A DNA stretch of 37,221 nt from an uncultured Marinobacter sp. (lineage in GTDB: Bacteria; Pseudomonadota; Gammaproteobacteria; Pseudomonadales; Oleiphilaceae): NCBI GenBank assembly GCA_913057975.1, contig CAJXOQ010000015.1, positions 1 to 37,221 on the forward strand, in the 5' to 3' direction. The position numbers were made by a program, and so were the translations under genes. Positions within the stretch are counted from its first letter, which is position 1. Each line of letters opens with the position of its first letter. Shown here in pieces: positions 18,120-25,894 of the stretch. The notes below the pieces were generated by a model. That model saw only the letters and a list, made by a program, of their open reading frames with translations, had not been told where the DNA came from and did not search any database.

Positions 18120-20144
18120 TTACGACTCTGGTCGCGGGCGGGACGGCAAAAGCACTGTAAAACGCACGCCACCGGTATCATCGCTGGCCATCACTTGGCC
18201 GTTGTGGTGCTCGGCAATTAACCTGACGATCAACAGGCCCTGGCCCAGGTGTCCTTCCTGATGGCCGGTTCGCACGGACACGAAGGGGCTGAAAATATCA
18301 CTGGCGAGGTTCTCCGGCAGGGAGGAACCTTCATTGAACACGCTCAGTTCCAGTTGTCGGGCGTTCTGCGTCAGCCGTACTTCAATGTTTCCCTGCTCTG
18401 GTGTGAAATCCCGGGCATTGTCCACCAGTTTGTCCAGAAGCTGCACCAGCAATTCCGGGGAACCGTGGCACCGACAACCGTTGGCCGGTCCGACGTAGTG
18501 AATACGGTGGTCGGGGTCCAGTTCCTGATAGGCGAGGGTGGTCTGGGAGGCGACTTCGGCCAGGTCAAAGGTTTCCTTTTCGGCGTGGTCAAAGCTTTGC
18601 TCCAGCCGGGCTGCCTCGCTCATGCCCTGCAGTATCTGGCTGAGGCGGTCGGTGGCGGAACGGGCTCGTTCGATGTAACTGGCCTGATCAGCCGGGTCTG
18701 TGGTTTGCCCCAGATTCTCCAGGGAAGAACGTACCACCGCCACGGGGGTTTTCAGTTCGTGGGACAGGCGCCGGGAGAAGCTCTCCAGATAGTCTGTGTA
18801 GCCCTGAAGGCGGTCCACCATTTGGCTGAATTGCCGTGACAGGTCGCCCAGTTCGTCCTTCGCTTTTGCGGGTGGCAGGGTGCCCAATACGCGGCCGTCG
18901 TCGTCAATGCTGGCGCTGACCGCCCGCTGCAGTCGGGTAATGCGCCAGGACAGCCAACTGGCGTAACCCAGCAGAACCAGCATCAGGCCGATGATCAATA
19001 ACACGCTGCGGGAAATGACCGAACCAAGGGTGCTGCCGGACAGCGCCAGCAATTGGTCCAGTGATTCTTCCAGTACCAGCGTCCGGCCATCGCCCAATGA
19101 TTGTTTCACCAGCATGTAGGTGTCGCCTTCCCGGTGACGAACCAGCCCCTGTGATGGCAGTTCCCCAGCGTCCATGCGATGGGTTTCCGCATTCAGTGGT
19201 GAAGGCTCGGGCTGGTAGAAGCTCACCAGTGCCCGCAGGCCGTTCAGGCTGATGCGTTCCAGGATCTGCAGTGGGCTGAGGCTGTCGAATTCAGCCTCGT
19301 CGGTTTCGGAGTCGCGTGTCTGACGAGCGATCACCCAGCCGTCCGGCTCCAGGACCCAGGTGCCCTGGCCCGGAGCAATCATGGCCGCAAGTCGGTTTTC
19401 GAGTTGTGGCATTCGGGTGACGATGTGCGCCGAGGTGGGACCGGCAGAGACACGTCCATCACCGGTGGCTACCGGCTTTTCCGTAGGCCATGTCACCTGA
19501 AAACCAAGGCGGGACGAGGGTGCCGGACGCGGCATTCTCAATTCAGCCTGGTAGCCGTTGCTGACCGCCTGCCAGTAGCCGCTGATGCGATAGTCGGTTG
19601 CCCCTTCGCGCTCCGGGTCAATAGCATTGATGGCCCCTGGCGCCTGAGTTCGGATCAGGCGCCGCGTCGTCTGCTTATCACCGATAACCTGGAGTTGGAT
19701 CTGGTCATGGGGTTGGCGGGGTTTGCCGGGGTTGAAGAAGTCAGCGGTTCTGCCGCTGACACGAATCAGGAGGTAGAGATGGGTTTGATCGACGGCTGCC
19801 TGCCAGGATAACTCGGGTCCGTCTTTGTCGATGGCCCGTTGTGTGCCTTGCCACTGCTGTCGGGATTCTTCCTCATCATATCCGGGCCAGTCGTCGCCGT
19901 AGCCATCCAGATTCGGGCTGCGGGACAGGAGGTCGGCGTAGATAACGTTGGTACCCGCAGCAATCGTTGGGGTCCCGGTAAGTTGTTCCGCTGCAAAACC
20001 GGCCGTGCGTCCAGCCTGGCTCTGCAATTGACGGGCGGCTTGGTCACGCAGGGCCTGGTCCAACTCAAGCACGAACTGCAGGCCCGCCCAGGGAATCAGC
20101 AGCATCAGCAGGCTGGCAATGAAGAGTTGGCGCTTAAGGGTCAA
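18120..20144 (-). CDS. pdsS: Histidine kinase of the proteobacterial dedicated sortase system
   Basis: The protein has 674 residues. TM1 is at about 8-28, a large periplasmic region at about 29-370, TM2 at about 372-397, then HAMP-like linker, HisKA with H462 in 'FSRRLSHELKTPVAVV', and HATPase ('LVDNARDFTP', 'GHLGQGLLIVRLIAEHH'). The periplasmic part includes a stretch (about 65-230, 'NLDGYGDDWPGYD' and 'DQTHLYLLIRVSG') that looks like a CBM9-type beta-sandwich. The TTG start lies 3 nt after the response-regulator stop, so the pair is co-translated. Divergence from the sortase substrate gene identifies it as the dedicated-system kinase. The signal sensed is unknown. Confidence 0.88.
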   Translation of the reverse strand: MTLKRQLFIASLLMLLIPWAGLQFVLELDQALRDQAARQLQSQAGRTAGFAAEQLTGTPTIAAGTNVIYADLLSRSPNLDGYGDDWPGYDEEESRQQWQGTQRAIDKDGPELSWQAAVDQTHLYLLIRVSGRTADFFNPGKPRQPHDQIQLQVIGDKQTTRRLIRTQAPGAINAIDPEREGATDYRISGYWQAVSNGYQAELRMPRPAPSSRLGFQVTWPTEKPVATGDGRVSAGPTSAHIVTRMPQLENRLAAMIAPGQGTWVLEPDGWVIARQTRDSETDEAEFDSLSPLQILERISLNGLRALVSFYQPEPSPLNAETHRMDAGELPSQGLVRHREGDTYMLVKQSLGDGRTLVLEESLDQLLALSGSTLGSVISRSVLLIIGLMLVLLGYASWLSWRITRLQRAVSASIDDDGRVLGTLPPAKAKDELGDLSRQFSQMVDRLQGYTDYLESFSRRLSHELKTPVAVVRSSLENLGQTTDPADQASYIERARSATDRLSQILQGMSEAARLEQSFDHAEKETFDLAEVASQTTLAYQELDPDHRIHYVGPANGCRCHGSPELLVQLLDKLVDNARDFTPEQGNIEVRLTQNARQLELSVFNEGSSLPENLASDIFSPFVSVRTGHQEGHLGQGLLIVRLIAEHHNGQVMASDDTGGVRFTVLLPSRPRPES

Positions 20145-20147
20145 AAC

Positions 20148-20849
20148 TCAGGCCTCATGGGCGTTCCAGCGGTAACCCATGCCGTAGGCGGTGTGAATGC
20201 CATCGAAGGCGTCGTCGATCTGCAGGAACTTGCGGCGTATACGTTTGATGTGTGAGGTCACCGTATTGTCGTCCAGTACCGTGCTGGCGGCTTCCATCAG
20301 TTGGTCGCGGCTGCGAACGTGGCCCGGGTGCTGAACCAGCGAATGCAGCATCCAGAATTCGGTGACGGTCAGGTCGATGGGCTGGTCATTCCATTCTGCC
20401 GTCATGCGGTCCACGTTTAATGCCAGGCGGCCACGGTGCACCACCTCATCCGGTTGCTTCAGGGCCTCGGCCCAGGCATCTGCCCTGCGCAGCAGAGCGG
20501 TAACCCGGGCCAGCAGGTGGTCCATGCTCATGTCCTTGGTGACATAGTCATCGGCACCCAGCCGCAGGCCGTGAACGGAATCGATGTCGCTGTCGCGGGC
20601 GGTCAGGAAAATGATCGGCAGGGTTTTGGACAGGCTGCGCAGGTCCTGGCACAGGGTAAAGCCGCCCTCGGGCTCATCGCCCAGTCCCACGTCGATAATG
20701 GCCAGGTCCGGCAGGGCGGTGCGCAATACCTGGAAGGCACTGTTGCGGTCACCATAGGCAGACACCCGGTATCCCCGGCGCTCGAACGCGTCACGGTAGT
20801 TTTCCCGGATGGCGGGTTCATCTTCAATCAGCACGATGTGTCGCTTCAT
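20148..20849 (-). CDS. pdsR: OmpR-family response regulator of the dedicated sortase system
   Basis: The product is 233 residues from ATG 20849. An in-frame TTG at 20858, closer to a GGGGA site, would add three residues and is an equal alternative. The receiver domain has the acidic pair E9-D10, phospho-acceptor D53 in 'LAIIDVGLG', and 'IIFLTARDSD'. The C-terminal winged helix carries 'LTVTEFWMLHSLVQHPGHVRSRDQL' in two parts and 'DDNTVTSHIKRIRRKF', the OmpR/PhoB recognition helix region. It pairs with the kinase 3 nt downstream and probably controls the divergent sortase operon and itself. Confidence 0.92.
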   Translation of the reverse strand: MKRHIVLIEDEPAIRENYRDAFERRGYRVSAYGDRNSAFQVLRTALPDLAIIDVGLGDEPEGGFTLCQDLRSLSKTLPIIFLTARDSDIDSVHGLRLGADDYVTKDMSMDHLLARVTALLRRADAWAEALKQPDEVVHRGRLALNVDRMTAEWNDQPIDLTVTEFWMLHSLVQHPGHVRSRDQLMEAASTVLDDNTVTSHIKRIRRKFLQIDDAFDGIHTAYGMGYRWNAHEA

Positions 20850-20883
20850 AGCCTGCAACCATTCCCCTGTTAATACGGGTTCC

Positions 20884-20912
20884 TATTTAACCATGGCCTG
20901 TGACCAGAACAA
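20884..20912 (-). promoter_or_regulatory. Weak candidate promoter for the pdsR-pdsS operon
   Basis: On the minus strand TTGTTC (20907-20912) is followed after exactly 17 bp by TAAATA (20884-20889), about 35 nt before the start codon. Each box matches only 3 of 6 consensus positions, so spacing is the main support. Confidence 0.3.
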
Positions 20913-20954
20913 GGTAAAGCAGAGGGTTTGCCACAATTCATCATTTTTCTATCG

Positions 20955-20985
20955 CCGGATCGCCAGATTGTGGCACCGGATCGCC
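20955..20985. promoter_or_regulatory. Direct repeat in the divergent pds promoter region, candidate PdsR site
   Basis: The 10-mer CCGGATCGCC occurs at 20955-20964 and again at 20976-20985, start to start 21 bp, two turns of the helix. A third ATCGCC core begins at 20951. OmpR-family regulators bind such same-face tandem repeats. The repeats lie between pdsR and the sortase substrate gene and could serve both directions. Binding is inferred. Confidence 0.45.
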
Positions 20986-21062
20986 GCTTCCATGGGCTGA
21001 AATAGTCGCCAGTTGCCACCAGGCGTGCTTTTTCAACCACAGTGATACAAGGAAGCGAAACA

Positions 21063-23207
21063 ATGCTGTTGACCAACCTGGGACCCTATTCATCAGCCGC
21101 CCCGAATCAGAGTGCTGGTATGACGGAGAGCAAGGCCTCTCCGCGGCTTCGACGCTGGCTGGAGGGCATTTCCCTGTGGCTGGCAGTGCTGCTTTTCCTG
21201 TTTGTGCACCCGGTGTACGCAGAGGCCTCCGAAACCGGACGCGAAGGCGCCGGTGAGTTTCATTTTGTCGATGATGCCGGTCAGCGACTGGGCTCGGCAA
21301 CCCTGTTGAACACAGACTATAGCGTAACCGTCAGCGGCCTGATTGCCGACACCCGCTTGCGCCAGAGCTTCCGTAATACCAGCCAGCAGTGGCGGGAAGG
21401 CGTGTTCGTGTTCCCGTTGCCGGAAAATGCGAGTGTGTACGGCATGACCATGACCGCCGGCGAACGGGTGATTGTCGGCGAGATTCACGAAAAGCAGGAG
21501 GCCAAACGCCAGTACGCCAAGGCGAAGGAGGAGGGCCGCAAGGTGGCCCGGGTAGACCAGCAACGGCCCAACCTGTTCACCACCCGTATGGCGAATATTC
21601 CCCCCGGAGAAACCATCACGGTTGAACTCAACTACCAGCAGGCGGTGCGTTACCAGTCCGGCGAGTTCGAACTGCGCCTGCCGACCACGCTGACACCGCG
21701 CTACATGCCTGGCCAGGCACTGGACAACGAGCCGGCGCAGTGGTCGGGTGGTTGGGCCACGCCCACCTCGGCAGTGCCGGATGCCGACCAGATCAGCCCG
21801 TTCACGGTGCGGCCCGAAGATGTGGGTCCGGATAGCCATCGCGCAACCATTGCCCTGGAAATCAACGCCGGCCTGCCGGTGAGCCGTGTGTCGAGCCCCA
21901 GTCATCGCGTGACCAGTACCTGGAACGGCAACACCGTGGAGGTGGCGCCGGAATCCCGGGCCGTGCTGATGGACCGTGATCTTATCGTGCGCTGGGCGCC
22001 TGCCCGGGGCATGGAACCCGCAGCCGCCGTTTTCCAGGAGCAGTGGCAGGGTGAGGACTACCTGCTGGCGTTGGTGGTGCCCGGCGTCAATGGAAAACAG
22101 CACCTGCCAAGGGAGCTGGTGTTCGTGATCGACACCTCCGGTTCCATGGCTGGCGAATCCATCCGTCAGGCCCGGCAGGCGTTGTTGCGGGGTCTGGATA
22201 CACTCGATGCCGATGATCGTTTCAACGTCATCCAGTTCAACAGTCAGACCCATTCACTGTTTATGGAGGCGGTTCCCGCCAATGGCAACAACCTTGCCCG
22301 GGCACGTCGTTACGTGAAAGGGCTGAACGCCGATGGTGGTACCGAGATGGCTCCGGCACTGGATGCTGCGCTCGAGACGACCGGTGATGGTGTCGAGGAG
22401 TCCCGCGCCAGGGTCAGGCAGGTGGTGTTTATTACCGATGGCGCTGTCGGTAATGAAAACGCGCTATTCGGGAAAATTCATGATGGGCTGGGCAGCAGCC
22501 GGCTGTTCACCGTGGGTATCGGTTCTGCCCCCAACATGCACTTCATGCGTGAAGCTGCACGTTATGGCCGCGGCACTTACACCGCCATCAATGACCTGTC
22601 GGATGTGGCCCGCCCGCTGGACGAGCTGTTCGGTAAGATGGAGGCGCCAGTGTTGACCGATATCGCAGTGAGTTGGCCGGGCCAGGCAGCTGCAACCGAA
22701 GCCTTCCCTGGCCGAATTGGCGATCTGTTCAGGGGGGAGCCCATGGTGCAGGTTGTGCGTGGCTTGCCGGCTGAAGGCGCACTCGACGTTTCCGGGCGTC
22801 TTCCGGATGGCAGTCAATGGCAACAGTCGCTTAGCCTCGAACAGGCCGCCAACGGCAAGGGTCTGCACCGTCATTGGGCAAAACAGAAAATCGATAGCCT
22901 GATGGACATTGGGCTGACCGGCCAGATTGATGACGACGCGCAACAGCATGTGATCCGTCTGGGGCTGGAACATCAGTTGATGACAAAGTACACAAGCTTC
23001 CTGGCCCAGGACAAAACTCCGTCCAGACCGTCGCAGGAGGCCCTGGAAACCGACAGCGTGCCCACACTGCTGCCCGCCGGGAGCCAGGGCACCATGTTGC
23101 GATACCCCCAGACCGCAACCATGTCTCCTCTGCTGATCGCCATTGGCCTGCTTGGTCTGATGTTCTCGGCTGCGATCATGCTCCTGAAGCGGAGGGTATA
23201 CCCATGA
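21063..23207 (+). CDS. Marine proteobacterial sortase target protein with VIT and VWA domains
   Basis: The product is 714 residues from ATG 21063 (AAGGAAG 8 nt upstream; a GTG at 21042 would add seven residues). A basic-then-hydrophobic export signal ends near 'PVYAEAS'. A VIT (inter-alpha-trypsin inhibitor) domain follows at about 75-200 ('LRQSFRNTSQQWREGVFVFPLP' in two parts). The VWA domain at about 350-530 has an intact MIDAS D-x-S-x-S at D357 ('FVIDTSGSMAGES'). The C-terminus is a sorting signal: YPQTA at 681-685, a TM helix at about 688-707, then K-R-R. This matches the single dedicated substrate of Gram-negative marine sortase systems. The sortase gene overlaps its 3' end by 4 nt. Confidence 0.93.
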   Translation: MLLTNLGPYSSAAPNQSAGMTESKASPRLRRWLEGISLWLAVLLFLFVHPVYAEASETGREGAGEFHFVDDAGQRLGSATLLNTDYSVTVSGLIADTRLRQSFRNTSQQWREGVFVFPLPENASVYGMTMTAGERVIVGEIHEKQEAKRQYAKAKEEGRKVARVDQQRPNLFTTRMANIPPGETITVELNYQQAVRYQSGEFELRLPTTLTPRYMPGQALDNEPAQWSGGWATPTSAVPDADQISPFTVRPEDVGPDSHRATIALEINAGLPVSRVSSPSHRVTSTWNGNTVEVAPESRAVLMDRDLIVRWAPARGMEPAAAVFQEQWQGEDYLLALVVPGVNGKQHLPRELVFVIDTSGSMAGESIRQARQALLRGLDTLDADDRFNVIQFNSQTHSLFMEAVPANGNNLARARRYVKGLNADGGTEMAPALDAALETTGDGVEESRARVRQVVFITDGAVGNENALFGKIHDGLGSSRLFTVGIGSAPNMHFMREAARYGRGTYTAINDLSDVARPLDELFGKMEAPVLTDIAVSWPGQAAATEAFPGRIGDLFRGEPMVQVVRGLPAEGALDVSGRLPDGSQWQQSLSLEQAANGKGLHRHWAKQKIDSLMDIGLTGQIDDDAQQHVIRLGLEHQLMTKYTSFLAQDKTPSRPSQEALETDSVPTLLPAGSQGTMLRYPQTATMSPLLIAIGLLGLMFSAAIMLLKRRVYP

Positions 23208-23815
23208 ACCGATTGATCCTCCTGTTGGCGACGACGTTCGCGACTGTCCTCGCAGTTGGCCTGTGGATCCCGTTCAAGGCCCTGGTGGCGCAGGAACTTC
23301 TGGAACTGGCCTGGGCTGAAAGCCAGGCACGGCAGCAGGAAACCCGGCCCTGGCCCTGGGCAGACACCTGGCCAGTGGCCCGCTTGATGGTGCCTGAAAC
23401 AGGACAGTCACTGATCGTGTTGGACGGCGCGCACGGTGAAAGCCTGGCCTTCGGGCCGGGACAGGTGCTAGGGAACGACGGCCGGGCGGGCCCAGTGGTA
23501 ATAGCGGGCCATCGCGATACGCATTTCCGGGGCCTACAGCACCTGGAAACCGGCAGCCGGGTAAAATTGCAGGATCGCAATGGCAACTGGCGTTCGTTCC
23601 GGGTGGACCGTATTCGCGTTGTCGATAGCCGGCACGAGCAAATCAATACCGCACAATTGCCCAGGGATTCGCTGTTGCTGGTGACTTGTTATCCCTTTGA
23701 TGGCCTTGAGAACAACGGTCCGCTACGCTATGTGGTGGAGGCCACAGCCGAGTCCCTGGTGACGACCAATCAAGCCGATAACGCCCTGGCCCGAGAGGCT
23801 GTTGCCGGAACCTGA
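23204..23815 (+). CDS. Class GN sortase (dedicated transpeptidase for the VIT/VWA protein)
   Basis: The product is 203 residues with an N-terminal membrane anchor (about 4-25) and a sortase beta-barrel. The full catalytic triad is visible: H103 in 'VIAGHRDTHF', C162 in 'LLLVTCYPF' and R175 in 'NNGPLRYVV'. Sortases cut a C-terminal sorting motif and transfer the protein to an amine acceptor; the acceptor in Gram-negative cells is not established. Its ATG overlaps the substrate gene stop (ATGA at 23204-23207), so the two are translated together. The active site faces the periplasm. Confidence 0.94.
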   Translation: MNRLILLLATTFATVLAVGLWIPFKALVAQELLELAWAESQARQQETRPWPWADTWPVARLMVPETGQSLIVLDGAHGESLAFGPGQVLGNDGRAGPVVIAGHRDTHFRGLQHLETGSRVKLQDRNGNWRSFRVDRIRVVDSRHEQINTAQLPRDSLLLVTCYPFDGLENNGPLRYVVEATAESLVTTNQADNALAREAVAGT

Positions 23816-23841
23816 TTTTGGCGTACACTTGTGCGCCAAAA
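23816..23841. promoter_or_regulatory. Palindrome between the sortase and plsC-like genes
   Basis: TTTTGGCG (23816-23823) is mirrored by CGCCAAAA (23834-23841) across a 10-nt spacer. It begins directly after the sortase stop and ends 21 nt before the acyltransferase start. It could be a weak terminator (its own arms supply the T and A runs) or an operator for the downstream lipid gene; sequence alone does not decide. Confidence 0.4.
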
Positions 23842-23862
23842 ATTGCATCAGGGTTGTCGTTA

Positions 23863-24573
23863 ATGGGAATGCCAAGAAAGCTGCTGGCCTGGCTGATGGT
23901 GCCGGTCATCTGTCTGTTTGCACTGGTTCTGTATGTTGCCCGGCCATTTAATCCGAACAATAACCGCTTGCTGGCACGAACGATTGCCCATGTCGGTCGT
24001 TTTCTCCTGGGCATGGAGCGCCCTCTGGAAGGGGCCGGCAACATGCCGCAGGACCGGCCCACGGTCGTTATTGCCAATCACCAGCACAACGATGACCTGT
24101 TCGTGATGGGGGATTTGCTGCCTCCCCGCACCGTCACGGTAGGCAAATCATCGCTGATATGGATCCCGTTTTTTGGCCAGGTGTTCTGGCTCGGAGGCAA
24201 CGTCATCCTCAACCGGGGACGCTCCCACAAGGCTGTTGCGGTGATGCAGGCGACCAGCGAAGCGATCAGCCGTGACCGCAAGAGCCTCTGGGTCTTTCCA
24301 GAGGGCACCCGCAGCCGCGGCCGGGGTCTGCAATCATTCAAGAAAGGGGCTTTTCACGCCGCCATTGCTTCCGGTGCGCCCATCACCATGGTCTGCGCCA
24401 GCCAGTATTATGATCGTACCCTGGGGTGGTCCGGCCGTCGCGAACCGGTGGCTATCCGGGTGCTTCCGCCGGTTGAAACCGCAGGGCTCACGGTTGCGGA
24501 TATTCCCCAGTTGATGGCCCAGTGCCGCCAGCAAATGGAAACGGCCATCGCGGACCTCGAACCTACCGCCTGA
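23863..24573 (+). CDS. 1-acyl-sn-glycerol-3-phosphate acyltransferase family protein (PlsC-like)
   Basis: The product is 236 residues from ATG 23863 (AGGG about 10 nt upstream; a second ATG two codons later is also possible). One N-terminal membrane helix (about 6-28) precedes the acyltransferase domain with the H-x4-D motif H73-QHND-D78 and the glycerophosphate-binding 'FPEGTRSRG'. PlsC enzymes acylate lysophosphatidate to phosphatidate at the inner membrane. 'KGAFHAAIASGAPI' is also characteristic. The E. coli enzyme is 245 residues, so length fits. Whether it is the housekeeping PlsC or a paralogue cannot be told here. It is on the same strand as the sortase gene with a palindrome between. 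Confidence 0.88.
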   Translation: MGMPRKLLAWLMVPVICLFALVLYVARPFNPNNNRLLARTIAHVGRFLLGMERPLEGAGNMPQDRPTVVIANHQHNDDLFVMGDLLPPRTVTVGKSSLIWIPFFGQVFWLGGNVILNRGRSHKAVAVMQATSEAISRDRKSLWVFPEGTRSRGRGLQSFKKGAFHAAIASGAPITMVCASQYYDRTLGWSGRREPVAIRVLPPVETAGLTVADIPQLMAQCRQQMETAIADLEPTA

Positions 24574-24676
24574 ACGTGTCCCACGAAACTGCCTGCCTCC
24601 CTGCGGAAGTGCTTGAAGCGCCGGGTAAAACAGGGCAGTCTTTCGGGGACTGTTTCGCTGCTCGGAGATGCATACT

Positions 24677-24919
24677 ATGAATCTGATTCTGTTCCTGATT
24701 ATTGGTGGTGTGGCGGGTTGGTTGGCCGGCCTGATCATGAAGGGCCGAGGCTTCGGCGTACTGGCTAACATCGGTATCGGTATTGTCGGGTCTGTTCTGG
24801 GCGGTTTCGTTTTTCGCCTGCTGGGCCTGGCTGCGCAAGGCGCCATTGGTGAACTGGTTACCGCCACAGTGGGTGCCGTGTTGCTGTTGGCCGTCGTCAG
24901 CGCGATCAAGAAGTCCTGA
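24677..24919 (+). CDS. GlsB/YeaQ/YmgE family stress-response membrane protein
   Basis: The product is 80 residues, almost wholly hydrophobic, with three helices and the family's glycine pattern: 'GGVAGWLAGLIMKGRGFG', 'NIGIGIVGSVLGGFVF', then a final helix ending K-K-S. The start at 24677 follows CGGAG with 9-10 nt spacing; an ATG 9 nt upstream is less well placed. Members are small transglycosylase-associated or stress-induced inner-membrane proteins without a defined activity. The MAPEG gene begins 2 nt after its stop, so they form an operon. The 24574-24676 gap has only a weak AAACAG/CTGTTT hairpin without a T-run. Confidence 0.9.
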   Translation: MNLILFLIIGGVAGWLAGLIMKGRGFGVLANIGIGIVGSVLGGFVFRLLGLAAQGAIGELVTATVGAVLLLAVVSAIKKS

Positions 24920-24921
24920 TT

Positions 24922-25323
24922 ATGATCGTACCTGTCTCTGCCGTTTTTGCGGCCGTTCTCGGGCTGCTGTTGCTGGTGTTGTCGGGGATGGTTTCCCGTT
25001 TCCGCCTGAAATATAAAAAGAGCCTGGGCGTCACCGACGACCGGGACTTCGAGGCGGCTGTCCGTGCCCAGGCGAATCTGGTGGAATACGCCCCCCTGGG
25101 GTTGGTGATGCTGGCGATTGCCGAGTTGAACGGGGTTTCCAGTGGGCTGGTGTACTGGGCAGGGATGGCCTTTGTGGTGGGGCGAGTGTTGCATGCCTTC
25201 GGCATGATCAATGGCCGGGGTGGCCCCCATATCGCCCGTATGGCAGGTATCCTGTTGACCTGGGTTAGCATCCTCGCCATTGCCGTATTGCTGCTCTGGA
25301 ATGTGTTCCAGGTCTACGGCTGA
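24922..25323 (+). CDS. MAPEG family membrane protein
   Basis: The product is 133 residues with about four hydrophobic helices and the MAPEG core 'AVRAQANLVEYAPLGLVML' followed by 'VGRVLHAFGM'. The R-A-Q-x-N-x-x-E-Y-x-P segment is the glutathione-binding signature of membrane-associated eicosanoid/glutathione metabolism proteins. Bacterial homologues may have glutathione transferase or peroxidase activity, but most are untested. It lies in the inner membrane and is translated directly after the GlsB-like gene, which suggests a shared envelope-stress role. Confidence 0.92.
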   Translation: MIVPVSAVFAAVLGLLLLVLSGMVSRFRLKYKKSLGVTDDRDFEAAVRAQANLVEYAPLGLVMLAIAELNGVSSGLVYWAGMAFVVGRVLHAFGMINGRGGPHIARMAGILLTWVSILAIAVLLLWNVFQVYG

Positions 25324-25331
25324 GTCTCCCG

Positions 25332-25359
25332 CGGGGGCGACGCGGCCCCCGGATCTTTT
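25332..25359 (+). terminator. Intrinsic terminator after the MAPEG gene
   Basis: CGGGGGC (25332-25338) pairs with GCCCCCG (25345-25351) around a 6-nt loop, followed by GATCTTTTATTT. It lies 9 nt after the stop and before a convergent gene. Confidence 0.8.
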
Positions 25360-25377
25360 ATTTGTAAGGCCGGGCTC

Positions 25378-25824
25378 CTAGAGCGCCCGTGCCATTTCCA
25401 TGGTGACGTATTCCAGTTCCAGCCGGCGGTTGGCGGCGTGGTCTTCCGGGCGCGCCAGGGGGCGATCGCTGCCCCAGCCGCTCACCAGAATCTGGCTTTC
25501 CCTGACGCCCTCGCGAATCAGTACTTTCGCCGCGCTGCTAGCCCGCAGGCGGGACAGGAAATGGTTGTATTCACTAACGCCGAAATTATCGGCATGGCCA
25601 TGGATGCGCACCGTAGCGCCCGGGTTGTGTCGCAGGTAAAGCGCGTGCTGGCGCAGGATGGCCAGGTCCTGCTCATCCAGGCGATGCTTGTTGAAACCGT
25701 AGTGGAACCGTAGCCGGTGTGGCTTGCGGGGTGTGTCGTCCGATGCCAGTGAGGGCATTGGCAAGCCTGATTCGATGGCCGCTCTGGCAAGTAGATCCGG
25801 GTTGTCCAGTATGAGTACAGTCAT
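25378..25824 (-). CDS. OmpA-domain (peptidoglycan-binding type) protein without visible signal peptide
   Basis: The product is 148 residues from ATG 25824, which is preceded by AAGGAAA at a good distance. The frame is open for 61 more codons upstream, but that extension is polar, crosses a hairpin and holds no signal peptide either. Residues about 40-140 form an OmpA C-terminal domain: 'LRQHALYLRHNPGATVRIHGHADNFG', quoted in part, 'YNHFLSRLRASSAAKVL' and 'NRRLELEYV'. The Asp and Arg that contact diaminopimelate in known OmpA domains appear present ('GHADNFG', 'LSRLRA'). The N-terminus (M-T-V-L-I-L-D-N-P) is not a signal peptide or TM anchor, so delivery to the periplasm is unexplained. Confidence 0.8.
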   Translation of the reverse strand: MTVLILDNPDLLARAAIESGLPMPSLASDDTPRKPHRLRFHYGFNKHRLDEQDLAILRQHALYLRHNPGATVRIHGHADNFGVSEYNHFLSRLRASSAAKVLIREGVRESQILVSGWGSDRPLARPEDHAANRRLELEYVTMEMARAL

Positions 25825-25858
25825 GGCAGTTTCCTTGGTTGCACGTCCTGTTTTTCTT

Positions 25859-25894
25859 GTTGTCCCGGCAACTATTAGCTGTGGCCGGGACAAC
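25859..25894 (-). promoter_or_regulatory. 11-bp leader hairpin upstream of the OmpA-domain gene
   Basis: GTTGTCCCGGC (25859-25869) and GCCGGGACAAC (25884-25894) form a perfect 11-bp stem with a 14-nt loop, 35 nt before the ATG at 25824 on the minus strand. An A-rich run follows on that strand, so it is not a terminator for it. The 334-bp space 25825-26158 otherwise holds divergent upstream regions for this gene and the rhomboid gene; I see no further gene or clear promoter. Confidence 0.5.

Noticed and set aside
21093..22253. About 386-codon minus-strand frame within the sortase target gene
   Set aside because: It lies opposite the intact VIT/VWA coding sequence, and the translation is low in hydrophobic order and rich in His/Gln/Arg.
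24628..24655. AAACAG/CTGTTT hairpin after the acyltransferase gene as a terminator
   Set aside because: Only six outer pairs with a large mismatched interior and no T-run.
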